Source of the DNA: Novosphingobium beihaiense
GTDB taxonomy: Bacteria; Pseudomonadota; Alphaproteobacteria; Sphingomonadales; Sphingomonadaceae
Length of the DNA stretch: 64,000 bases
Reading direction: 5' to 3'
Assembly (NCBI RefSeq): GCF_022832375.1
Contig: NZ_JALHLG010000016.1
Location: 58,789-122,788, forward strand
The notes beneath the pieces were generated by a model. The model was not told the DNA's origin. It searched no databases and was given only the letters and a program-made list of their open reading frames with translations. A program made the translations under genes and the position numbers. Below are positions 1 through 9,229 of this stretch, in pieces. Numbering within the stretch: position 1 is the first letter of the stretch; each line of letters begins with the position of its first letter.

Positions 1-165
1 GTTCTCGTTGGCATAGGCCTGCGCCGTGTCGATGTGGCGATAGCCCATTTCGATCGCGCCGCGCACGACCTGGGCGACATCGCCGTCTTCGATCATCCAG
101 GTGCCGAGGCCGAGCTTGGGAATGGCAACGCCGTTGGAGAGGGTGTAGGTTTCGCTCAGGATCAT
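1..165 (-). CDS. Aldo/keto reductase, N-terminal part (runs off left edge)
   Basis: The first 55 residues of an NADPH-dependent aldo/keto reductase are visible; the rest lies beyond the left edge. The N-terminus has the family pattern SNGVAIPKLGLGTW followed by GYRHIDTAQAYANE, which supplies the Asp and the catalytic Tyr of the AKR tetrad. The closest familiar group is the 2,5-diketo-D-gluconate reductase/AKR5 type, but the substrate cannot be read from this part. The ATG at 165 is the first start in frame and is followed immediately by the conserved beta-hairpin, so it is a good start. The MFS gene at 534 is transcribed away from it across a 368-base gap. Confidence 0.85.
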   Translation of the reverse strand, partial: MILSETYTLSNGVAIPKLGLGTWMIEDGDVAQVVRGAIEMGYRHIDTAQAYANEN

Positions 166-533
166 TTTTCAGCCTTTCTGTCTTCGTGGACATGCAGATC
201 CGGCGCTTCCGGTGTCCGCAGCGAACTCAAGCGAGTCCGTGTTTCCATGCTCCCAAACTAAGCCTCAGGCACGGTGCGGACTAGATAGGGTGGATGCGAT
301 GCAGCGTTGAGTTGTGCTCATCTACGGATACATCCGTGGCAGAACGCAGGAAAATAAAGTCGCACGGGTTTCCTCTCTGAGCATGAGCTGAGCTCATCGC
401 CGCGCGAAACAGAAGAGTGGTTATCCGCAGCCGGGCAGGGCTGTAGAAGCGCCGCTTCAACCCGGCGGTCCCATAAGCGGGCACGGCCATAAGCGCCGTC
501 CGCCGGGACCAACCGTAAAGTGGCTTTCAGACA
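166..533. promoter_or_regulatory. Divergent intergenic region with two palindromes
   Basis: This gap separates the divergent aldo/keto reductase and MFS genes and holds no convincing gene. Two short inverted repeats are visible: ACGGAT-AC-ATCCGT at 324-337 and ATGAGCT-G-AGCTCAT at 383-397. Both have the size and symmetry of regulator-binding sites, but no regulator gene for this pair is inside the window. ORFs that cross the region lack a ribosome-binding site and look like shadows. Confidence 0.35.
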
Positions 534-1721
534 ATGACCGAACAACACACTCCCGGAGCGCGGGGAAGCGCGCTTGCTCTTCTGGCACTGGGCCTTGGCG
601 CCTTTGCCATCTCCACCTCCGAATTCGCCAGCATGGGGCTGATGCCGCTCTTTGCCGGGGATCTCGGGCTGAGTATCCCGGCTGCGGCCAACGGGATCAC
701 CGCCTATGCGGTCGGCGTGATGATCGGCGCGCCGGTGCTGACAATCGCGACGGCCCGGCTCAACAAGAAGCGGCTGTTGATTGCCCTGATCGTGCTGGCC
801 TTTCTTGCCAACATATGCACCGCCTTCGCGGGGGATCTCGTCTCGCTGATCGCCGGGCGTTTCCTCAGCGGCCTGCCGCAAGGCGTCTATTTCGGCGCTG
901 CATCGACGGTCGCCACGCGCATCGTCGGGCCGGACCGGGCAGGGCGCGCCGTGTCGCTGGTGTTCTCCGGCATATCCGTGGCGACTATTGCCGGGGCGCC
1001 GCTCGGCACTTTCATCGGGCAGCAGTTTGACTGGCGCGCGGCCTATGCCGCGATCGGGCTGCTGGCGCTGGCTGCTGCGCTTGTCCTTGCCTTCGCCGTG
1101 CCGCAACGCCGCGATCTTGCCGGAGGGCCGATCCGTCAGGAACTGGCATCGCTCCGCCGCCTCAATGTGTGGATCATGGTGCTGTTCTGCTCTTTTGCCG
1201 TGGCCAGCCTCTTTGCGATCTACACTTTCATCGGGCCGCTCGTAACCGGTGTCGCCGGAATGCCCGCATCGATGACGCCGGTTGCGCAGATGCTGATTGG
1301 TTTCGGCATAGCGCTGGGCGCGCTGTGGGGCGGCGCCATGGCGGACCGGTACCGTTTCCGGGCAATGATTCTGGCCCTGATGACCGCGATGGCCGCCATG
1401 GTGGCGATGTACTTTCTTGCTCCCGTGGCTATCGCGCTGATGGCGATGTTCTTTGTCTGCGCGTTTCTGCTGAATGCCGCCGTGCCTTCGATCACGGTCC
1501 AGATGATGCGCATGGCGCCGGAATCACCAACGATGATGGGGGCGCTCAATATGGCTGCCTTCAACATTGCCAATGCCGTGGGAGCCATTGCTGGTGCCGT
1601 CACGGTCGATGCGGGATGGGGGCTGCGCTCTCCGATTCTGGCCGGGTTCGGCCTGACCGGTCTTGCGCTGGCTGTTTTTGGCTTGGCCTGGCCATGCCTT
1701 CGATCGCATCGCGGTGCCTGA
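534..1721 (+). CDS. MFS transporter, drug:H+ antiporter (DHA1) type
   Basis: A 395-residue inner-membrane permease with about 12 hydrophobic segments from residue 12 to the end, the usual length of DHA1-type major facilitator proteins. The start region ALGLGAFAISTSEFASMGLMPLFAGDLG matches the AraJ/YdhP/chloramphenicol-exporter branch, where TM1 carries a T/SEF motif. Loop 2-3 (ARLNKKRLL) occupies the position of the family motif A. It is probably a proton-coupled exporter of small organics or sugars; the substrate is unknown. It stands alone, about 90 bases before hutC on the same strand. It does not resemble a histidine or urocanate importer, so it is probably not part of the hut pathway. 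The Shine-Dalgarno signal is weak. Confidence 0.85.
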   Translation: MTEQHTPGARGSALALLALGLGAFAISTSEFASMGLMPLFAGDLGLSIPAAANGITAYAVGVMIGAPVLTIATARLNKKRLLIALIVLAFLANICTAFAGDLVSLIAGRFLSGLPQGVYFGAASTVATRIVGPDRAGRAVSLVFSGISVATIAGAPLGTFIGQQFDWRAAYAAIGLLALAAALVLAFAVPQRRDLAGGPIRQELASLRRLNVWIMVLFCSFAVASLFAIYTFIGPLVTGVAGMPASMTPVAQMLIGFGIALGALWGGAMADRYRFRAMILALMTAMAAMVAMYFLAPVAIALMAMFFVCAFLLNAAVPSITVQMMRMAPESPTMMGALNMAAFNIANAVGAIAGAVTVDAGWGLRSPILAGFGLTGLALAVFGLAWPCLRSHRGA

Positions 1722-1813
1722 ATCGCAGGTATAAGCATCTGCGCCGGGCAAGGGCAGGCGGGTGGTGTGCCTTTGCCCGGCCGGCTAATGCGGGGCAGGC
1801 CGTATGGCAGGTC

Positions 1814-2602
1814 ATGGAGGTAACGATCGCTGCGAAGGGTGACAGGGGGGTGGCGGCCGGGCCGGTTGAGGCCGATGCGATTCCGCCGCTGGATGGCGAA
1901 GGCCCGCTGTGGCTGCAGATCCGCCGGTCGATGGCGCTGGCGATCTTCAATGGAGACTGGCCTGCCGGAACCCGGCTTCCCTCCGAACTGGTCCTGACCC
2001 ATCACTATGCGGCCGCGCGCATGACGGTGAACAAGGCAATCCAGAGCCTTGCCACAGAAGGGCTCGTCGAACGCCGCCCGAAAACCGGCACGATCGTCAC
2101 GGGCCGCGCGCGCGAACGCCCTGTGCTCGAAATCTGGGACCCGGCCGATGCCGTGCGCCGGGAAGGCGGCCATTATGGCTACCGGCTGATCCGCTGCGGC
2201 ATGATGGCGGAAGGGGCGCCCAGCCGCACCGGGCATGGGCTTGGGGAGAATGTCCCCGTTATCCAGATCCTGTGCCTGCACCTCGCGGACGGCAAGCCGT
2301 TCCAGCTTGAAGAGCGTTTCGTCAATGTCGAGGCTGCGCCCCGCATCACTTGCCAATTGCTGGAGGATGTAAGCCCGGGCCAATGGCTGCTGGCCAATGT
2401 GCCCTGGACCGAAGCGAAGCACCGCATCGCCGCGCGGGGCGCCACGCCCATGGTGGCGGAGCAGCTGGCGATTGCCGAAGGCGAAGCGTGCCTTGTCGTC
2501 GAGCGGCGCACCTGGAATGGCGATATTCCGGTCACGTTCGGACGGTTCTGGTATCCGGGGGACGACCACAGTCTGGAAGGAGGCTTCCGGCCCTCCTGGT
2601 AG
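1814..2602 (+). CDS. hutC: Histidine utilization repressor HutC (GntR family)
   Basis: A 262-residue repressor: a winged helix-turn-helix of the GntR/HutC class at about residues 30-95 (QIRRSMALAIFNGDWPAGTRLPSE, then MTVNKAIQSLATEGLVERR), followed by a C-terminal UTRA ligand-binding domain ending in TFGRFWYPGDDHSLEGGF. In the known family the UTRA domain binds urocanate, which releases the DNA. The ATG at 1814 is preceded by CAGG and gives the usual N-terminal length; longer in-frame ORF sequence upstream runs through the MFS gene and is rejected. It converges on hutF and lies next to all the other hut genes. Its likely target is the perfect palindrome at 3998-4015. Confidence 0.93.
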   Translation: MEVTIAAKGDRGVAAGPVEADAIPPLDGEGPLWLQIRRSMALAIFNGDWPAGTRLPSELVLTHHYAAARMTVNKAIQSLATEGLVERRPKTGTIVTGRARERPVLEIWDPADAVRREGGHYGYRLIRCGMMAEGAPSRTGHGLGENVPVIQILCLHLADGKPFQLEERFVNVEAAPRITCQLLEDVSPGQWLLANVPWTEAKHRIAARGATPMVAEQLAIAEGEACLVVERRTWNGDIPVTFGRFWYPGDDHSLEGGFRPSW

Positions 2603-2617
2603 GCTGTTTCCTGATGG

Positions 2618-3955
2618 CTAGACGGCCAGCTTGCCAGCCACGGCGGCAAAGCGGCGCTCGATGGCATCACGCTGGCAATGGCGGCCTTGCGAAACCATCC
2701 GGCATCCATTGCGCCAGACGCTGTCGATGCGCCCGTTGCCGAATATCCAGCGGTCCAGCGCATAGTCTCCCGGCCCCACCGGATCGGGGGCAAGGGCAAC
2801 GATATCGGCAGGGGCACCGGCCTCTAGCGCGGGCGTTGCCCCAAGTGCCTTGCCACCGCCTGCCAACGCGGCATCGAACAGCATGCGCCCGTTGGACCGG
2901 TCTGGTTTAGCCAGAACCGTGCGCTGCTGCCGCGAGAGGCGTTGTCCATATTCGAGCCACCGCAATTCCTCGGCGGCATCGATCCGGACATTGGAATCGC
3001 TGCCGATGCCGAAAGTGCCTCCTGCCGCCATGAACCCGGCTGCAGGGAATATCCCGTCGCCCAGATTGGCTTCGGTGACCGGGCAAAGGCCCACGACAGC
3101 ACCGCTGGCGGCGATGTTCGCCAGTTCGGCCTGATCTACATGCGTCGCGTGGATCAGGCACCAGCGCGGACTGGCATCGTGATGATCGAGCAGCCACTCC
3201 ACCGGTCTCTGGCCTGACCACGACAGGCACTCTTCCACTTCCTTCGCCTGTTCGGCGATGTGGATGTGGATGGGGCCCTCCGGAGCCAGTGTCAGCAGCG
3301 CGGGAAGTTCGTCCGGCGTTACGGCGCGCAGCGAATGCGGTGCCATGCCCAGCACGGCGCCGGGGAGGGGAGCGATCACCTCACGGCTCGCTTCGCGCAG
3401 CGTGGCGTAACGGTCCAGATTGCAGATGAAACGCTGCTGCCTTTTATCTGGAGCCATGCCTCCAAAGCCCGCATGGGCATAGAACACCGGCAGCAAGGTC
3501 AGCGCGATGCCCGTTTCCTGCGCGGCTGCGGCGATCGCTGCGGCCATTTCGGCGGGATTGTCATAAGGCCGCCCGTCCGGCTGATGGTGCAGGTAGTGAA
3601 ACTCGCCAACGCGGGTGAAACCTGCTTCCAGCATTTCGGCATAGGCCATGGCCGCAATAGCGGCCACGTCTTCGGGCGAGATCTGTCCGGCGATCCGGTA
3701 CATCAGATCGCGCCAGCTCCAGAAGTCGTCGCTTTCCGGGCCCAGCCGGGTTTCCGCCAGTCCTGCCATCAGGCGCTGAAACGCGTGGCTGTGGAGGTTG
3801 GGCAGGCCGGGAAGGCCAGTGGCAAAGCGCTCGTCACCTGCTTCAGGGACTGTATCTGTTTCCACCGTACCGATCCGGCCGCCGTTGATCCGGACGCGGA
3901 CACCCGATGCCCATCCATCTGGCAGCAGCGCCTGTGCGAACCATATAGCCGTCAT
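2618..3955 (-). CDS. hutF: Formimidoylglutamate deiminase
   Basis: A 445-residue amidohydrolase-superfamily enzyme that converts N-formimidoyl-L-glutamate to N-formylglutamate and ammonia, the fourth step of the five-step histidine route. Metal-ligand motifs are present: HSHAF after LPGLPNL, HIHIAEQ in the middle, the CLIHATHVD strand and GSDSNVRIDAAEELRWLEYGQRL. Its presence with hutG shows that this organism uses the formylglutamate branch rather than direct formiminoglutamase. The ATG at 3955 follows AGGGAACTGCGG; the longer ORF upstream crosses the operator and is not used. It is transcribed away from hutI, with the likely HutC operator in the 72-base gap. Confidence 0.95.
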   Translation of the reverse strand: MTAIWFAQALLPDGWASGVRVRINGGRIGTVETDTVPEAGDERFATGLPGLPNLHSHAFQRLMAGLAETRLGPESDDFWSWRDLMYRIAGQISPEDVAAIAAMAYAEMLEAGFTRVGEFHYLHHQPDGRPYDNPAEMAAAIAAAAQETGIALTLLPVFYAHAGFGGMAPDKRQQRFICNLDRYATLREASREVIAPLPGAVLGMAPHSLRAVTPDELPALLTLAPEGPIHIHIAEQAKEVEECLSWSGQRPVEWLLDHHDASPRWCLIHATHVDQAELANIAASGAVVGLCPVTEANLGDGIFPAAGFMAAGGTFGIGSDSNVRIDAAEELRWLEYGQRLSRQQRTVLAKPDRSNGRMLFDAALAGGGKALGATPALEAGAPADIVALAPDPVGPGDYALDRWIFGNGRIDSVWRNGCRMVSQGRHCQRDAIERRFAAVAGKLAV

Positions 3956-3997
3956 CCGCAGTTCCCTTTCAGGGGTGGACAGTACCCGTGACTCATG

Positions 3998-4015
3998 TAT
4001 TTGTATATACAAATA
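3998..4015. promoter_or_regulatory. Likely HutC operator, perfect 18-bp palindrome
   Basis: TATTTGTATATACAAATA is an exact palindrome in the hutF-hutI divergent gap. It ends just before the GAGGG ribosome-binding sequence of hutI. Its TTGTATATACAA core resembles described HutC operators (TTGTATN-type cores). By position it could repress both divergent transcripts at once. Binding by the HutC at 1814 is inferred from symmetry, place and family precedent. Confidence 0.75.
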
Positions 4016-4027
4016 GAGGGCGACGCG

Positions 4028-5224
4028 ATGGCAGACCGAATTTGGCGCAATGCGCGTTTGGCGACAATGGCGGATACCGGCCTCGGCGTGATCGAGGATG
4101 GCCTTGTTGCGTGCACGGACGGCCTCATCACATATGCCGGAGCCGCGGCGGATGCTCCCCCGTCGGGGAGCGCCGATGTGACCGATTGCGAGGGGCGCTG
4201 GATCACGCCGGGCCTGATCGATTGCCACACGCACCTGATCCACGGCGGCAACCGCGCGGCCGAATTCGCCCTGCGGCTGAGCGGTGCGAGCTATGAGGAA
4301 ATTGCCCGGGCAGGGGGCGGTATCGTTTCAACCATGCGGGCAACGCGCGAGGCCAGTGAAGCCGAGCTGGTGCAACTGGCCTTGCCCCGCCTCGATGCCA
4401 TGCTGGCCGAGGGCGTTACTACTGTGGAAGTGAAGTCCGGCTACGGCCTCTCTCTTGCCAGCGAGATGAAAATGCTGCGCGCGGCGGCGCGTTTGGAGAA
4501 GGAGCGTGACGTGCGCGTCGTGCGGACTTTTCTGGGCGCACATGCTGTGCCGCCCGAATTCGCAGGGAATGCGGACGGCTATATCGATCTCGTCTGCGGC
4601 GAAATGATCCCCGCCATCGCGCGCGAAGGGCTGGCCGATGCGGTGGATGCCTTCTGCGAAGGGATCGGCTTCACGCCGGAGCAGACCGCGCGCGTCTTCA
4701 CCGCCGCCAGGGCGCACGGCCTTCCGGTCAAACTGCATGCCGAACAACTGTCCGCGCTGGGCGGTTCGAGCCTTGCGGCGCGGAATGGAGCCCTGTCCGC
4801 CGATCATCTGGAATATGCGAGCGAGGCCGATGTGACCGCGATGGCCGCCGCGGGCACCGTGGCGGTGCTGCTGCCGGGGGCATACTATTTCATGCGCGAG
4901 ACGAAGCTGCCGCCGGTCGCCGCCATGCGCAAAGCAGGCGTGGTGATCGCGCTCGGCACGGACTGCAATCCCGGCACTTCGCCGCTTACTTCCCCGCTGC
5001 TAGTGCTCAACATGGCCGCCACGCTGTTTCGCATGACCGTGGAAGAGGCGCTGCGCGGCATGACGGTGAACGCGGCCCGCGCGCTTGGCCTTTCCAGCCG
5101 GATCGGCACGCTGAAAGCGGGCAAGGCTTGCGATCTTGCCATCTGGTCGATCGATGACCCTGCCGAGCTGGTTTACCGCATCGGCTTCAATCCCCTTCAC
5201 ACCCGTATCAGGAACGGACGATGA
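4028..5224 (+). CDS. hutI: Imidazolonepropionase
   Basis: A 398-residue amidohydrolase that opens 4-imidazolone-5-propionate to N-formimidoyl-glutamate. Visible motifs: [16 protein letters not shown] (HxH metal ligands), [20 protein letters not shown], the [10 protein letters not shown] histidine strand and the [11 protein letters not shown] aspartate. The ATG at 4028 has GAGGG seven bases upstream; the ORF opens further upstream inside the operator palindrome, which makes the longer form unlikely. First gene of hutI-hutH-hutG-hutU; its stop overlaps the hutH start as ATGA, so the two are translationally coupled. Confidence 0.95.
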   Translation: MADRIWRNARLATMADTGLGVIEDGLVACTDGLITYAGAAADAPPSGSADVTDCEGRWITPGLIDCHTHLIHGGNRAAEFALRLSGASYEEIARAGGGIVSTMRATREASEAELVQLALPRLDAMLAEGVTTVEVKSGYGLSLASEMKMLRAAARLEKERDVRVVRTFLGAHAVPPEFAGNADGYIDLVCGEMIPAIAREGLADAVDAFCEGIGFTPEQTARVFTAARAHGLPVKLHAEQLSALGGSSLAARNGALSADHLEYASEADVTAMAAAGTVAVLLPGAYYFMRETKLPPVAAMRKAGVVIALGTDCNPGTSPLTSPLLVLNMAATLFRMTVEEALRGMTVNAARALGLSSRIGTLKAGKACDLAIWSIDDPAELVYRIGFNPLHTRIRNGR

Positions 5225-6741
5225 TCCTTACTCCCGGCGCCATCCCCTACGCAGACTGGCGCGCCATCTATGAGGGCGCCGCGCCCACGCTCGATCCCGC
5301 GTGCGCCGGGGCTATTGCCGCCAGCGCGGCCGCCGTCGAGCGGATCGTGGCCAAGGGGGCGCCGGTCTATGGCATCAACACTGGCTTCGGAAAGCTGGCG
5401 AGCGTGCGGATCGAGGCCGGGGATCTGGCCGCGCTCCAGCGCAATATCGTGTTGAGCCATGCGGCCGGGGTAGGGGAGCCGATGCCGGTGCCGGTCGCGC
5501 GGCTGATGATGGCGCTGAAGCTGGCGAGCCTGGCGCAAGGCGCATCGGGCGTCCGCCCCGCTACCACGGCGCTGCTCGAAGCGATGCTGACGAACGGTCT
5601 GACGCCCGCCGTTCCCGCGCAAGGTTCGGTGGGGGCGAGCGGCGATCTCGCACCGCTGGCGCATATGACTGCCGCGATGCTCGGTGTGGGGGATATCATC
5701 GTGGACGGCCGGCATGTGCCCGCTGCGCAGGCGCTGGCGGGGGCCGGGCTGGCACCGCTGGAACTGGGGCCAAAGGAAGGGCTGGCGCTGCTTAACGGCA
5801 CCCAGTTCAGCACGGCCTACGCTCTGGCGGGACTGTTCGAGGCGGAGCGCATCTACCGCTCGGCGCTGGTAACGGGCATTCTTTCCACCGAAGCGGCCAA
5901 GGGTACCGATGCGCCGTTCGATGCACGCATTCACGCTCTGCGCGGCCATCGCGGCCAGATCGATACGGCGGATGCGCTGCGCCGGATGATGACGAACTCC
6001 GCCATCCGCGCCAGTCACCGCGAAAACGATATCCGCGTGCAGGACCCCTATTGCCTGCGCTGTCAGCCGCAAGTGATGGGCGCCGCGCTCGATTTGTTGC
6101 GCCAGGCGGCGGCGACGCTGGTGACCGAAGCCAATGGCGTCAGCGATAATCCGCTGATCTTCCCGGACACGGACGAGGCGCTGTCCGGCGGCAATTTTCA
6201 TGCAGAACCCGTCGCCTTCGCCGCCGACATGATCGCCATGGCCCTGTGCGAGATGGGCAGCCTGGCCGAGCGCCGCATTGCCATGCTGGTCGATCCGGCG
6301 CTGTCTGGTCTGCCCGCGTTCCTGACGCCGAAGCCGGGGCTCAATTCGGGCTTCATGATCCCGCAGGTGACGGCGGCCGCGCTTGTCAGCGAGAACAAGC
6401 AGCGCGCCTTTCCCGCCTCGGTCGATTCCATTCCGACATCGGCCAATCAGGAAGACCATGTTTCGATGGCGGCCCACGGCGCGCGGCGGCTGCAGGCGAT
6501 AGCGGGCAATGCCGATGCCGTGCTGGGCATCGAACTGCTTGCTGCGGCGCAGGGCTGCGATTTTCATGCTCCGCTGACGTCCAGTGCCACCGTGGAAGCC
6601 GTCCGCGCGGCGCTGCGCGAGAAAGTGCCCACGCTCACCGATGACCGTCACATGGCGCCGGACATAGCCGCTGCCACAGCCATGGTGACGCAGGGCACGC
6701 TGGTGAATCTAGCCGGAGAACTGCCGGGAGTGTTCGTGTGA
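5221..6741 (+). CDS. hutH: Histidine ammonia-lyase (histidase)
   Basis: A 506-residue cytosolic lyase that eliminates ammonia from L-histidine to give urocanate, the entry step of the pathway. The Ala-Ser-Gly triad that cyclises into the MIO electrophile is in [14 protein letters not shown] near residue 142. Further family signatures are [21 protein letters not shown], the [16 protein letters not shown] segment and the [11 protein letters not shown] loop. Length is typical. It overlaps hutI by four bases and its TGA shares bases with the hutG start (TGATG). Confidence 0.96.
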   Translation: MILTPGAIPYADWRAIYEGAAPTLDPACAGAIAASAAAVERIVAKGAPVYGINTGFGKLASVRIEAGDLAALQRNIVLSHAAGVGEPMPVPVARLMMALKLASLAQGASGVRPATTALLEAMLTNGLTPAVPAQGSVGASGDLAPLAHMTAAMLGVGDIIVDGRHVPAAQALAGAGLAPLELGPKEGLALLNGTQFSTAYALAGLFEAERIYRSALVTGILSTEAAKGTDAPFDARIHALRGHRGQIDTADALRRMMTNSAIRASHRENDIRVQDPYCLRCQPQVMGAALDLLRQAAATLVTEANGVSDNPLIFPDTDEALSGGNFHAEPVAFAADMIAMALCEMGSLAERRIAMLVDPALSGLPAFLTPKPGLNSGFMIPQVTAAALVSENKQRAFPASVDSIPTSANQEDHVSMAAHGARRLQAIAGNADAVLGIELLAAAQGCDFHAPLTSSATVEAVRAALREKVPTLTDDRHMAPDIAAATAMVTQGTLVNLAGELPGVFV

Positions 6742-7556
6742 TGCCCGGCTGGCTCACGGTGAAGCGGTCCGGCAGTCCGCTGATCCTTGCCATGCCGCAT
6801 GGCGGAACGGCGATTCCGGCGGACATGCTGGACCGCTTTCAATCGCCCTGGCTGGCCCGGCGCGATGCCGATTGGCATATCGCCGATCTCTACGCCGGGC
6901 TGGCCGATGCGACCGTGGTTGCCACCGGCATTTCACGCAGCGTCATCGATGTGAACCGCGATCCCTCGGGCGCTTCGCTCTATCCAGGGCAGGCAACGAC
7001 CGGCCTGTGTCCTGAAACCACGTTCGATGGCGAGCCGCTCTACATCGGCGATGGTCCCGATTCGGCGGAAATCGCTCGGCGGCGGGAAACATGGTTCGAT
7101 CCCTATCACGCCGCGCTGGGGCAGGAGATCGCGCGGCTGCGCAAGCTTCATTCCCGCGTGATCGTTTACGATTGCCACTCCATCCGCAGCCGCATCCCGC
7201 GTCTCTTCGATGGCGCCTTGCCGGAACTCAACATCGGCACCAACGATGGTGCTGCCTGTGCCCCGGCACTGCGCGAGGCCGTTATGGCGGCTGCCGTGGC
7301 TTCCGGCCGCAGCGCCGTGCTGGACGGGCGTTTCAAGGGGGGCTGGACCACGCGCCACTATGGCTGCCCGCAAGACGGTGTGCATGCCGTGCAGATGGAA
7401 CTGGCGATCCGCGCCTACCTGCCCGAGCCCACCGGCAGCGTGACCTCTGACAACTGGCCGCCCGCTTTCGATCCTGAATACGCCGCGCCGCTGCGCACGG
7501 TGCTTTCGCACGTCCTTTCCGCCTGCCTTGAGTTTGCCCGGGAGTTTCCTGCATGA
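6741..7556 (+). CDS. hutG: N-formylglutamate deformylase
   Basis: A 271-residue enzyme of the N-formylglutamate amidohydrolase family (the HutG partner of HutF, not the arginase-like formiminoglutamase). It releases formate and L-glutamate in the last step. Visible features: [11 protein letters not shown] near the N-terminus, [13 protein letters not shown], and [19 protein letters not shown], typical of this family. The ATG at 6741 overlaps the hutH stop; a GTG one codon upstream (6738) is an equally possible start. The hutU ATG overlaps its stop. Confidence 0.94.
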   Translation: MPGWLTVKRSGSPLILAMPHGGTAIPADMLDRFQSPWLARRDADWHIADLYAGLADATVVATGISRSVIDVNRDPSGASLYPGQATTGLCPETTFDGEPLYIGDGPDSAEIARRRETWFDPYHAALGQEIARLRKLHSRVIVYDCHSIRSRIPRLFDGALPELNIGTNDGAACAPALREAVMAAAVASGRSAVLDGRFKGGWTTRHYGCPQDGVHAVQMELAIRAYLPEPTGSVTSDNWPPAFDPEYAAPLRTVLSHVLSACLEFAREFPA

Positions 7557-9208
7557 ACCGTCTCGATCCGGCTCGCACTATCCGCCCCGCCACCGGCACC
7601 ACGCTCCATGCCAAGAGCTGGCAGACCGAAGCGGCGATGCGGATGTTGATGAACAACCTGCATCCCGATGTGGCCGAGAACCCGCAGGAACTGGTGGTCT
7701 ATGGTGGCATCGGCCGCGCCGCACGCGACTGGGCAAGCTATGACCGGATCGTAGAGACGCTGGCGCGGCTGGAGGACGATCACACGCTGCTGATTCAGTC
7801 GGGCAAGCCGGTGGGGGTGTTCCGGACCCACCGCGATGCCCCGCGCGTGCTGATCGCCAATTCCAACCTCGTGCCCAAGTGGGCGGACTGGGAGCACTTC
7901 GACGAACTCGATCGCAAGGGGCTGGCCATGTACGGCCAGATGACGGCGGGTTCGTGGATCTACATCGGCACGCAAGGCATCGTTCAGGGCACGTACGAGA
8001 CGTTCGCCGAGATGGGCCGCCAGCACTATGGTGGAGACTTGTCGGGCAAGTGGCTGCTGACCGCAGGCCTCGGCGGCATGGGCGGCGCGCAGCCGCTGGC
8101 GGCAGTGATGGCGGGGGCTTCGTGCCTTGCCATCGAATGCCAGCAGAGCCGCATCGCAATGCGCCTGCGCACCGGCTATCTCGACCGGGCGGCGGACAGT
8201 CTGGACGAAGCGCTGGAGATCGTCACGAACGCAAAGGAGCCGGTCTCGGTCGGCTTGCTGGGCAATGCGTCGGAATTGCTGCCGGAGATTTACGCGCGCG
8301 GCGTGCGGCCGGATCTGCTGACCGACCAGACCAGCGCGCACGACCCGGTCAATGGTTACTTGCCAGCAGGCTGGACCGTCGAACGCTGGATCGCCACGCG
8401 CGAGCAGGACCCGGCGGCAGTCGCGGCTGCCGCCAAGGCCTCGATGGCACGTCATGTCGAAACGATGCTGGCATTCCAGGCCGATGGCGTGCCGACGGTC
8501 GATTACGGCAACAATATCCGTCAGGTGGCCAAGGATGAGGGCGTGGAGAACGCCTTTGCCTTCCCCGGTTTCGTGCCCGCCTATATCCGCCCGCTGTTCT
8601 GCCGCGGTATCGGCCCGTTCCGCTGGGCGGCACTGTCGGGCGATCCCGAGGATATCTACAAGACCGACGCCAAGGTAAAGGAACTGCTGCCTGACGATGG
8701 GCACTTGCACCGCTGGCTCGACATGGCGCGCGAGCGCATCCGGTTTCAGGGCCTGCCCGCGCGTATCTGCTGGGTGGGGCTGGGAGACCGGCACCGGCTG
8801 GGCCTTGCCTTCAATGAAATGGTGGCGCGCGGTGAACTGAAAGCCCCGGTTGTGATCGGGCGCGACCATCTCGACAGTGGCTCCGTCGCCAGCCCGAACC
8901 GCGAGACCGAGGCCATGCGCGATGGGTCCGATGCAGTGTCCGACTGGCCGCTGCTCAATGCTCTGCTCAACACCGCGAGTGGCGCGACCTGGGTTTCGCT
9001 GCACCATGGCGGCGGCGTCGGCATGGGCTATTCGCAGCACGCGGGCATGGTCATCGTTGCCGATGGCACGCCCGAGGCGGCGGAGCGGCTGGGCCGGGTG
9101 CTGTGGAACGATCCCGCAACCGGCGTCATGCGCCATGCCGACGCGGGTTACGATATCGCTCTCGATTGTGCCCGGGAGAAGGGACTGGACCTGCCCGCTA
9201 TCCTCTGA
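7553..9208 (+). CDS. hutU: Urocanate hydratase (urocanase)
   Basis: A 551-residue homodimeric enzyme that hydrates urocanate to imidazolonepropionate using tightly bound NAD+ as an electrophile. The family is recognised by [42 protein letters not shown] with ECQQSRI (NAD-binding core), the active-site Cys in [13 protein letters not shown], and the terminal [16 protein letters not shown] segment. Last gene of the hut operon, with an ATGA overlap to hutG. It converges on the methyltransferase at 9230 with a gap of only 21 bases and no clear terminator hairpin. Confidence 0.96.
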   Translation: MNRLDPARTIRPATGTTLHAKSWQTEAAMRMLMNNLHPDVAENPQELVVYGGIGRAARDWASYDRIVETLARLEDDHTLLIQSGKPVGVFRTHRDAPRVLIANSNLVPKWADWEHFDELDRKGLAMYGQMTAGSWIYIGTQGIVQGTYETFAEMGRQHYGGDLSGKWLLTAGLGGMGGAQPLAAVMAGASCLAIECQQSRIAMRLRTGYLDRAADSLDEALEIVTNAKEPVSVGLLGNASELLPEIYARGVRPDLLTDQTSAHDPVNGYLPAGWTVERWIATREQDPAAVAAAAKASMARHVETMLAFQADGVPTVDYGNNIRQVAKDEGVENAFAFPGFVPAYIRPLFCRGIGPFRWAALSGDPEDIYKTDAKVKELLPDDGHLHRWLDMARERIRFQGLPARICWVGLGDRHRLGLAFNEMVARGELKAPVVIGRDHLDSGSVASPNRETEAMRDGSDAVSDWPLLNALLNTASGATWVSLHHGGGVGMGYSQHAGMVIVADGTPEAAERLGRVLWNDPATGVMRHADAGYDIALDCAREKGLDLPAIL

Positions 9209-9229
9209 ATTGCGGCGCGGCGGGTGGGG

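Noticed and set aside
1220..2569. 449-codon minus-strand frame across the MFS and hutC genes
   Set aside because: It crosses the boundary of two recognised plus-strand genes and has no domain.
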